A DNA stretch of 36,064 nucleotides from Promethearchaeota archaeon (GTDB lineage: Archaea > Asgardarchaeota > Lokiarchaeia > Sigyniarchaeales > SOKP01), in contig SHMU01000015.1 of assembly GCA_008080765.1 (NCBI GenBank), positions 1 to 36,064 of the forward strand, given 5' to 3'. Of the stretch, positions 8,104 to 15,504 are shown in pieces. Made by a program: the position numbers and the translations under genes. Numbering within the stretch: position 1 is the stretch's first letter; each line of letters starts with the position of its first letter. The notes below the pieces were generated by a model. It saw nothing but the letters and a program-made list of their open reading frames with translations. It did no database searches and was not told where the DNA came from.

Positions 8104-10539
8104 ATGGAAAAGAGAAGGTGGACAAAAATTCAAGGAGAAACATTTCCCTCAACTAAGGAATTTAAGGTAAATGAATTTATAATATTGAAGTTGGAAAATA
8201 AAAGGACAAATATTTATATAAAGGGAAGGAAATTTTCGCAATGTAAATACCTGCTTTTAAATCTCGAAGTTCAAAAAATTAGGGACTATGAATATGAGAA
8301 GATAAACTCGATTGATGAAGCTGCCGAAACATTAAATCATTCAATGGAACAAACTCAGTTTAATATTCAACACCGTAAAATTACTATTCATTATAAAATA
8401 GAGTTTTGGGGTCATTGCTCAAACTTGCAAGCATGGGCAGAAAATGACTATGATACAAGATTATTGCATCGTAATTTAGCGTTTCCGCTTCTAAAGGCAT
8501 TAGCAGATGTAGGAGATATCATTGCAAAAAGAAAATTTAAGGAAGAGATCGCGAAAAGATTGAGTTCTGGTGTCATATCAATAGTATTATATTTGTTTAG
8601 AGGGGGGTATTTGAAATATCTTACCTTCGAAGAGCTGGAATCCGTCACGGAAAGCCCAGCTTTTCAATTACAGGATGATATAGCGGATATATTCTGGTAT
8701 CACTTGGGAAATGCATATTTTGAAAAAAACCGCCTTGAGAAAGCTTTAAGCGCCTTTGAAAAAGTGAGAGAGAGTAACCCATTAAACCAAAGTATTATCG
8801 AAAAGCTAGCCATTTTGTTTAGTAGAATGGGGAGACGAACTCAAGCTATAAAAATGTATGAAACACATGTAAAGAGAGATGAAAGCAATCCATGTTTATG
8901 GTTAAGATTAGCAATTCTCTATAGAGAGGTTAATAAAACCAATAAAGCGGTAAAGGTTCTGGGAATTATTGAAAAGCTCTCTGTTAATGATCTGGGGCTT
9001 CTTTTAAAAGTGGTAAACATATATGTTATCTTAAAGCGACGAGAGAGCGCAATAAAAGTATATAGAAGGCTTACTGAGTTTAATGAAACCAGAAATTATG
9101 CGTGGAAGAAACTGGGGTTTTTATATGCTGCAGGAAAAGAACATTTAAAAGCCATTAATGCCTTTGAACGAACGATAAAGCTCAAATATGACCCCCCAGA
9201 AAAGAAAACCTTATTAAAATTGAAGAATCTTTATAAGAAAACAGGAATGCTCTGTACAGCAATCCAATTATTTGAGAAAATCATCGAGAAAAATCCACAG
9301 CGCTTCTCTGCCTTACAATTTTTAGGGATTCTTTATATCAAATCTGCCGACTATGAGAATGCTCTTGAGATCCTTACTCAATTAATTAAGAAGTTCCCTG
9401 ACTCACCCTCTATTCTTTCCAATCTCGGATTGTGCCATCTAAAAGAGAAACAGTATGAAAAGGCAATTTCTTTATTTGAAAAAGTCACAAAACGAGCATC
9501 AAATGATAAAAAGGCATGGGCACTTCTCGCTGATGCGTATTATTCTCTACATCAATGTGAAAGGGCAAATATTGCACTAAAACACGCATTAAAAATTGAT
9601 CCCCACTATTTAACGGCGAAGCTTATCAAAGCAAGGATTTTTTATAAGAACGGGTATTGGAATAAATCGAAAGAACTCCTTGAAGGAATTATACAAGAAT
9701 CGCCTCATTCTGTGGTAGCATGGAAAACTCTTAGCTGCCACTATAGAGATGAAGGAGGTGCTAAAAAATTTAGCGAGTGTATCAATGAACTCAATCACAT
9801 TGGGATGCTCCTTTTTGAAAAAGGTAGCTATAGAAAAGCACTCCATGCATTTCAAACCGTACTCGACTTTAATCCCACCAATCAAACAGTGTGGCACTAT
9901 ATAGGATTAATCTATAAAGAGCTGGGGCAATATAAAAGAGCCATAAAAATAATTAAAAAGCGACTTGCTCTTGATCCTTATTGTGCTATATTATGGATGC
10001 AACTTGGAAACATTTATTACATTTTAGAGAAATATCCCACTGCGGCATATTTCTTCAAACGCTCATTACTTCTCGATCATGAAAATAGTTCTGTCTGGTT
10101 TAAAGTAGGATCTATCTATGAAAAATTTAATACCTTTGATTTAGCAATAAACTTTTACCAGTTTGCCTTCCGATTAAATGAGAAAAAAGCAGATATGTGG
10201 TTCAAAATCGGTGAATTTCATCTTGAAAATTTGCATTATCATAAAGCTATCAGCGCATTCAAGAAAGCTATAAATACTTATGAAACCGATATTAGCATTT
10301 TGCAATCGCTCGCAATCTGCTATTTAAAAGTAATCCTGCCCGATAAAGCTTTTAAGATCTATCAAAAAATTACAAAACTTAAGAGATCAAATCTTTCCGC
10401 CTTGATCTGTCTCGCTCACTTATATATTTGGGATGATAAATATGAAGACACACGGGAATTATATAGAAAATCTGTTAAAATTCATCCAATTTGTCAGGGA
10501 TTAGTTGATTTAAAATACAAATTACAATCTATTAGTTAG
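8104..10539 (+). CDS. Large TPR protein with the same N-terminal block (811 aa)
   Basis: Probably a protein-protein interaction scaffold in the cytoplasm; partner unknown. Residues about 1-170 match the head of the protein encoded at 805-2355 (TNIYIKGRKF.QCKYLLLNL, IEFWGHCSNLQAWAEN, TRLLHRNLAFPLLKAL). From about 190 to the end there is an almost unbroken solenoid of some 15-17 TPR units; clear ones are ALSAFEKVRESNPLN, ALEILTQLIKKFPDSPSILS, YRKALHAFQTVLDFNP, YKRAIKIIKKRLALDP and YHKAISAFKKAINTYE. No enzyme domain, signal peptide or membrane helix. A TATA box sits at 8076 and the mRNA is probably leaderless. The gene begins about 210 bases beyond the leader element of array 1, so it may share control with the leader, but nothing shows a CRISPR function. 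Confidence 0.85.
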   Translation: MEKRRWTKIQGETFPSTKEFKVNEFIILKLENKRTNIYIKGRKFSQCKYLLLNLEVQKIRDYEYEKINSIDEAAETLNHSMEQTQFNIQHRKITIHYKIEFWGHCSNLQAWAENDYDTRLLHRNLAFPLLKALADVGDIIAKRKFKEEIAKRLSSGVISIVLYLFRGGYLKYLTFEELESVTESPAFQLQDDIADIFWYHLGNAYFEKNRLEKALSAFEKVRESNPLNQSIIEKLAILFSRMGRRTQAIKMYETHVKRDESNPCLWLRLAILYREVNKTNKAVKVLGIIEKLSVNDLGLLLKVVNIYVILKRRESAIKVYRRLTEFNETRNYAWKKLGFLYAAGKEHLKAINAFERTIKLKYDPPEKKTLLKLKNLYKKTGMLCTAIQLFEKIIEKNPQRFSALQFLGILYIKSADYENALEILTQLIKKFPDSPSILSNLGLCHLKEKQYEKAISLFEKVTKRASNDKKAWALLADAYYSLHQCERANIALKHALKIDPHYLTAKLIKARIFYKNGYWNKSKELLEGIIQESPHSVVAWKTLSCHYRDEGGAKKFSECINELNHIGMLLFEKGSYRKALHAFQTVLDFNPTNQTVWHYIGLIYKELGQYKRAIKIIKKRLALDPYCAILWMQLGNIYYILEKYPTAAYFFKRSLLLDHENSSVWFKVGSIYEKFNTFDLAINFYQFAFRLNEKKADMWFKIGEFHLENLHYHKAISAFKKAINTYETDISILQSLAICYLKVILPDKAFKIYQKITKLKRSNLSALICLAHLYIWDDKYEDTRELYRKSVKIHPICQGLVDLKYKLQSIS

Positions 10540-10741
10540 AAAGGAGATATATTAGCTACAGCTTTAATAAAATTAAAAGCTTCATTCAAGGATTTGAAAA
10601 AGGATTTTAAATGTTAATAAATTGAAAAATAAACCGCTAAGCTTATAAAGAAATATAGTAATTGGAAAAAACTTTCATTAAAAATGATGAAGATATAATA
10701 TTAAAAGATTAATTCTAATAGAAGGTGAAAACTGATAGAAT

Positions 10742-11161
10742 ATGGATATAGGAGATATTAGCTATAATGAACGAAGTATTCGGGCAAATAAGTTAATTGA
10801 TCGTGTTCGAAATCACAATATTAGAGAGAAATTACAAGAAAGCAATCAAGAGCTTAAAATCATTGTACTAAACATTAACTGGGTAGATGAGATGTTTGAC
10901 GAACGAGCAATAGAATCTCATTTATGGGCTCATTTTAGAGGATATTACATTAATGTGATTAATTACTTAGACATTGATGAGTTGCTAATCAATTTCGATT
11001 CAATTACAGAGAAAAAAATTGAAGATTTGACTAAGGAAATTATTGGTATGATTAATAAAGGAGTACAATGGCAATATAATCGATTTAAAACTATGAGCCC
11101 CAAAGAACTGGAAGAGGTCTATGAAAATATGAAGAGATGGGACCAAATAGATCATAGATAG
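10742..11161 (+). CDS. Hypothetical protein, 139 aa
   Basis: Not recognised. The product is charged and mostly helical, with an N-terminal motif region (NERSIRANKLIDRVRNHNIRE), a strand followed by VDEMFDERAIESHLWAHFRG, and a C-terminal helix (SPKELEEVYENMKRWDQ). It has no signal peptide or membrane helix. A weak ribosome-binding site (GAAGGTGA, about 10723-10730) lies upstream. Codon use resembles the neighbouring real genes, and the composition is unlike chance frames here, which are Phe/Ile-rich, so I think it is a real gene. Its neighbours are a TPR gene and, beyond a gene relic, the standalone CARF gene. Confidence 0.55.
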   Translation: MDIGDISYNERSIRANKLIDRVRNHNIREKLQESNQELKIIVLNINWVDEMFDERAIESHLWAHFRGYYINVINYLDIDELLINFDSITEKKIEDLTKEIIGMINKGVQWQYNRFKTMSPKELEEVYENMKRWDQIDHR

Positions 11162-11506
11162 GCTACAATTGGCAGTATTTTATGAATAAAGAGTATTAGT
11201 ATTTATTATAAAGGATTACTCCTGCTTTCAATAAAAAGAAATCTAAAGTTTATTATAATTAAATTTAATACCTCTAAGAGGAGATTTCTTATTCGAAAAT
11301 AACCTCTTTCAAATACAACCCTACTGCTGATTTCAAGCTATATCTAATCAATTTTTTATATATAAAATCTTCCTTTTCCTATAGCATATTCTAACTTTCT
11401 CACGCATAAATTCCTAACATAGCAATCCATAACCAATTATAGATAAATGCTTAATTTGAATCAATCATTTGTAATAAGGAGAAAAGAAACCAAACATCTT
11501 TAAACT
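11162..11506. other. Gene-free stretch
   Basis: About 345 AT-rich bases with no convincing frame, RNA gene or repeat. AAGGAG-like sequence near 11477-11482 precedes the relic at 11507. Confidence 0.35.
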
Positions 11507-11722
11507 ATGAAAAAAATCACCTTTATATTGCCAAAAGAATATCCAAATTGATTAGAAAGAGACACATTAGAGAATCCCGATCATTTATATGGTGAAATTT
11601 AACAACATAAATATCGAATAGAATTTTTCAGATTTCTTTTGCTAGCTTTAAGCAATTTGAGGGAAACATATTTGAATAGCTTCTCGAATATATTAAAGAA
11701 AAATTAGAACATCTCATAAAAA
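11507..11722 (+). pseudogene. Gene relic with two in-frame stops
   Basis: After an AAGGAG-like site, ATG 11507 opens a frame that reads MKKITFILPKEYPN, TGA, LERDTLENPDHLYGEI, TAA, then QHKYRIEFFRFLLLALSNLR and onward to TAG near 11706. The text between the stops has normal protein character, and the first stop sits where a Trp codon would fit. I read it as a decayed gene of about 70 codons. The parent family is not recognised. A chance frame is possible. Confidence 0.3.
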
Positions 11723-11862
11723 ATAAGAAAAATTAACTCAAGTTAGGATATCAAAAATGATAAAGTAAGAATTTTGGAATTTCATCCGTTCATCAAATTT
11801 AAGACTAATATATAAATAAAAATCCTTCCTTTTAGTACTAATTGCTTAAATAATGAAAATAA

Positions 11863-12546
11863 TTATTTAAATGTGTTTTGAATGTCATCGTCAAAACCCT
11901 GCTCACTCAAAGCATCACACCATTCTTTCATAGGATTTTTAACTATAATTAATCTTTCTGTACCAGGTACTGGGATTCTTAACTCAGCATCATATTCATC
12001 ATGAGTAACGTAAAATAAGTCAGGACCGTCAGGCCCGAAGCTAAAAGTTCCTAAACCGCACGCGACACTCATTATTTTCGTCCCACCCGTAATATCCAAC
12101 CCAATATTATTTAAGTCAATTCCTTTTTCTTTATGTAAATAAGATAAACCCATTCCCACGAGATCGACAGCCAATTCAAAGGAATCCTTTTTAATAATTT
12201 CTCGCTTAAATTGAGAAGACTTCAGATTCAATTTATCCACTACTTCATTTACAGTTTGCTCTGATTCTTGGGTATATATAAAAAAGATTGCCTTCGGATT
12301 TGTTGCTAAAATATTCAAAACGAGTGGTTTAGAAGTAAAACCCACGGTAAAAATCATACCCTCATAGGATTTAAAGTCATTTATGTTTTTCGTTTCTAAG
12401 ACAAATTTTTCTTTCGTTAATTCCCATAATTCATTCATGAGTTTCTCTTTCTCAGCGGCTTTCGGTCTTGACTTTTTCAAGTGCTCGTATTTTTCCTTTA
12501 GTTTCGCTTCAAACTCCGCAATTAAGAGATTGATTTTTGGTTTCAT
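11863..12546 (-). CDS. Standalone CARF-domain protein (cyclic oligoadenylate sensor or ring nuclease)
   Basis: Residues 1-58 are a charged helical, probably coiled-coil, segment. Residues about 62-227 form a CARF fold: first strand and loop EGMIFTVGFTSKPLV, then PKAIFFIYTQESEQTV, and the ligand-loop signature LDITGGTKIMSVACG (DITGGTK at 151-157). This pattern is that of the Csm6/Csx1/TIGR02710-type CARF proteins, which bind cyclic oligoadenylate made by Cas10. No HEPN, PD-(D/E)XK or HTH domain follows, so it is either a ring nuclease that breaks the messenger, with Lys157 in the pocket, or a sensor that acts through a partner. A TATA-like TTTAAAAAGC at 12571-12580 lies 25 bases before the ATG on the minus strand, so the mRNA is probably leaderless. 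It is divergent from the cas operon. Confidence 0.8.
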   Translation of the reverse strand: MKPKINLLIAEFEAKLKEKYEHLKKSRPKAAEKEKLMNELWELTKEKFVLETKNINDFKSYEGMIFTVGFTSKPLVLNILATNPKAIFFIYTQESEQTVNEVVDKLNLKSSQFKREIIKKDSFELAVDLVGMGLSYLHKEKGIDLNNIGLDITGGTKIMSVACGLGTFSFGPDGPDLFYVTHDEYDAELRIPVPGTERLIIVKNPMKEWCDALSEQGFDDDIQNTFK

Positions 12547-12570
12547 AATAGTTTAAAATTAATTTATAAT

Positions 12571-12580
12571 GCTTTTTAAA
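12571..12580 (-). promoter_or_regulatory. TATA box of the CARF gene
   Basis: On the minus strand TTTAAAAAGC ends 25 bases before the ATG at 12546. This is the normal archaeal spacing for a leaderless transcript. Confidence 0.5.
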
Positions 12581-12866
12581 TCTTTAGGGAATGATTAAGT
12601 AATGCTATTTTATGTAAGAAATGAATTATTGAGCATTCGCACAATTATCAATAATTTTTATAGACTTAATTTGCCATTCAATAAGGAGGTTCTTAAAACA
12701 ATCTATTTCTTCTATTGATTAGAATAAAATGGAGACACAAAGTTTACAATTTATTTGGAAAATAATTCTTTTCTCTCACTAGTTTGAACTCGCCTTTTCA
12801 AGAGAATATATTATTAAATATCTTAAATTATAATTTCGGAATTAAAAAATTGTTGTTTGTAAGAAG

Positions 12867-12976
12867 GGATTTAAATAGTTTAAATATGATTTTTAAAAAA
12901 TTTGAATTCTGATTTGAATTGCAAAATTCAGGAGCATAGAGTGAATACTGATTGGGTTAAATTGAAATTTAGTTTA
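12867..12976. promoter_or_regulatory. Leader-like element between the CARF gene and the cas operon
   Basis: A third copy of the distal leader block, with no repeats beside it: ATTTAAATAGTTTAAATAT from 12869, GATTTTT, then AGGAGCAT with the GGAGC exactly 61 bases after the TTTAAATAG, and GATTGGGTTAAATTGAAATTT at the end (compare GATTCGGTAAAATTGAAATTC in leader 1 at 7871). The TATA part is nearly palindromic and could start transcription both ways. It lies about 320 bases before the CARF gene and about 750 before cas10. Confidence 0.6.
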
Positions 12977-13549
12977 ATTTCAACTATGATATAAAGAAGA
13001 AAATCCAATAATCTTCATATATACAATTATTGAAGAGAATATCATTTCAAGAGGGAAAAATTTAGCCGATTTAGAACTTCATTAAACTTATCAATATTTT
13101 CTATTTAGCTCATCAAAAAACAATCCATTTTAAATGATTTATGTTTTCATGTGATTTTCCTTTTTCTAAATCTCATTTTTTGGAACAAGTTTTAAGTATT
13201 GCCAAAATGATGTGTAGAAACTTCTTATAATAAAATCCATTTTTTTTTCATAACATCTTATTCTAAAGAGATTTAGTCTGCCCTCTTTAAGGATTCTCCT
13301 TCAAATTATTAAGTTTCCACAATCGGCAATCTAGTATTCATCTTTAAACGTTTTTGTTCCAAATAAGGATGGTTCTTTGTTTAAAGAGAATTATTAGTAT
13401 ATTAGAAATATATAGTAAAAAGGGGGAAGATATAGAAAGGGTAGAGAAATATATAGTAAAGTTTTAATATCTTCAGATAAAAATAGTATTTATCGTCAAA
13501 AGTGTATTCAAAGGGAATTATAATTGTAATGTGGAATAAATCGAATCTC
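12977..13549. other. Gene-free control region before the cas operon
   Basis: Almost 600 AT-rich bases. It holds a possible TATA (GTTTTAAGTATT near 13190) and a short direct repeat (GAAATATATAGTAAA at about 13405 and 13445). No convincing gene or RNA gene. Confidence 0.35.
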
Positions 13550-13600
13550 ATGAGAAAATGAAAAGATTTAAATATGACCCTTTTTTACATATTATTATAG
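13550..13600 (+). promoter_or_regulatory. Shared promoter-like element, copy 2 (cas operon)
   Basis: Matches 2639-2695 over about 50 bases: GAATCTCATGAGAAAATG, then TTTAAATATGACCCT and TTTACAT. TTTAAATA at 13567-13574 is a good TATA box, about 150 bases before cas10. CTCATGAG is a palindrome and a possible operator. Best candidate for the operon promoter. Confidence 0.4.
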
Positions 13601-13724
13601 CATTATTATCCATATACGACATTTTTGATATAAATTATTTTAAAATACGAAACCCAATCATTAAAAATTACATTTACCAATATAACCTTTATCAAATAAT
13701 TTCATACCCTATACGTGAAAATAA

Positions 13725-15488
13725 ATGTCAGAAACCGAAATCAAAAACCCACATTATTTAGTATTATATGATGTAATGGGAATTCAAAATTTTATATTCT
13801 CCACAAACAAACTGAGGGATAATTTGGGGAGTTCTACAATAGTAGAAAACATTTTAAAAGAAGATTTAAAAAATAATGTAATTAATTCCTATGATCATCT
13901 AATTCTGGATTATAAAAAGTACGATAATCCATCTGATTTTAAATTGGATGATATAGAAAAAGATCCCATAGTTATTTATATTGCAGGTGGAAATGCCTTA
14001 CTTTTTTTTAAGGATAAAGAAAGGATTAAAGAAACTACGAAAAAGTTAACACAACAACTGGTATTAAAGACAGGAAATCTCCTTTCAATCGCGATGGCGT
14101 GTAAAAAAATTAATCCTAATGATTTTTTAGGAGATTATGATGAAATAGATAGATTGATAGAAAAAAACAAGCGTGAAAAAATCCAGTCAATGCCTTTATT
14201 AGGGATTGCAATCACAAAAGAAGAGTTTAGCACGGGTTTACCTGCTCAATATTGTATTAAATATGCAGATAAGCCAGATTTAGAATATGTTTCTTATTCC
14301 ACTATATTAAAGCGAAAATCTTCTTATGAAACAACTTATGAAAAAAAATATTTAGAGGATAATGAATATATAAAAGATAGAAAACTTAAATTCAAATATA
14401 AATTCCCCCGAAATATTGATTATTTATGTCAAATTGAAGGTCAGAATGATATTGCCGTAATTCATATAGACGGTAATGATATGGGACGCAAAAGAAAAAC
14501 TTTTCTAGAAGGTAAAAATTACTCACAATCACTTCTAAAAATGAATGAATTATCACAGAAGATAACGAATTTATTTGTAGAAACAACTAAAAAAACGATT
14601 TATAACATAATCGAAAAATTACCTAAACTCAAAAAGGAGGAAATTATAGATTGTGTTCGCAAGGAGAAGAAAAAGGCAATTAACAAGATCAATTTACCAA
14701 TACGCCCTCTAATTTTAAATGGAGATGATATCACATTTATATCTCATGGTAAGCTAGGTATTGGATTTGCTGAAGCGTTTCTTAAGAATCTAAAAAAAAT
14801 CCAAAACGATGTGGAAAAAAAAGAGGATTATCAAATGGATGGAAAAAATCTGAATTTTTCTGGGAGTGCGGGAGTATTAATAATTAACACAAAATTCCCC
14901 TTTCATCGAGCATATGAATTAAGCGAAGCGTTATGTAAATCAGCAAAAACAATGGGCAAAGCTATTGAAATCAAAGGAAAACCAGGGGAAGCAAAAAAAG
15001 GAAACTTTATTTTTACAGAAGGATCTTGGATTGATTTCCACATTTCTCATTCAACAGTAAACATCAATCTTGCCGAGACACGAAACCATCGATATAATAT
15101 TATTGGAAAAGAAGTACCAGATAAGCTAAAGGTTAGATATCTAAGAAATCAATATGAAGTTACTCAATATAACTTATTATGGCGTCCGTGGTGTATCCCC
15201 ACAACGAATGGAAGTTTTCAATTTATGAATGATCATAATTGGTCAGATCTATTGAGTTTGATTGAAAGGTTTAAAAATAAAGACAATAAATGGCCGAAAA
15301 ACAAACTTATTAGATTTAAAAAATCCTTTCTGGAAACCGCAGAACGGGTGGATCAATTTAAATTAGAATTAGAAAGAAGAGAATTAAAAATCCCAGAGTT
15401 TTCAGGTTCGTCAAATATCTGGAAAGATAGAAAGACACCTTATTTTGATGCACTTGATCTAATGGATTATTATTATCAAATTTATTAG
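13725..15488 (+). CDS. cas10: Cas10, compact, without HD domain (type III-D)
   Basis: Large subunit of a type III effector; should make cyclic oligoadenylates when target RNA is bound. Palm 1 spans about residues 10-135: it starts at once with the Csm1-like LYDVMGIQNFIF and has the degenerate hairpin IYIAGGNALLFF. A linker with TGLPAQYC at about 170-177 is where most Cas10 proteins have a zinc site; the cysteine pairs are missing here. Palm 2 has AVIHIDGNDMG (244-254, Asp249) and RPLILNGDDITFI (NGDD 332-335), plus SGSAGVLIINTKFPFHRAY and a helix ending in SAK. The C-terminal domain (about 450-587) is helical. At 587 residues it is far shorter than usual Cas10, and the N-terminal HD nuclease is absent. 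NGDD replaces GGDD but keeps both acidic residues, so cyclase activity is plausible. First gene of the operon. Confidence 0.88.
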   Translation: MSETEIKNPHYLVLYDVMGIQNFIFSTNKLRDNLGSSTIVENILKEDLKNNVINSYDHLILDYKKYDNPSDFKLDDIEKDPIVIYIAGGNALLFFKDKERIKETTKKLTQQLVLKTGNLLSIAMACKKINPNDFLGDYDEIDRLIEKNKREKIQSMPLLGIAITKEEFSTGLPAQYCIKYADKPDLEYVSYSTILKRKSSYETTYEKKYLEDNEYIKDRKLKFKYKFPRNIDYLCQIEGQNDIAVIHIDGNDMGRKRKTFLEGKNYSQSLLKMNELSQKITNLFVETTKKTIYNIIEKLPKLKKEEIIDCVRKEKKKAINKINLPIRPLILNGDDITFISHGKLGIGFAEAFLKNLKKIQNDVEKKEDYQMDGKNLNFSGSAGVLIINTKFPFHRAYELSEALCKSAKTMGKAIEIKGKPGEAKKGNFIFTEGSWIDFHISHSTVNINLAETRNHRYNIIGKEVPDKLKVRYLRNQYEVTQYNLLWRPWCIPTTNGSFQFMNDHNWSDLLSLIERFKNKDNKWPKNKLIRFKKSFLETAERVDQFKLELERRELKIPEFSGSSNIWKDRKTPYFDALDLMDYYYQIY

Positions 15489-15504
15489 AAGAGGAAAAAA
15501 AAAT

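Noticed and set aside
13558-13761. 67-codon frame before cas10
   Set aside because: Overlaps the start of cas10 in another frame, covers the promoter-like element, and has Ile/Tyr-rich chance composition.
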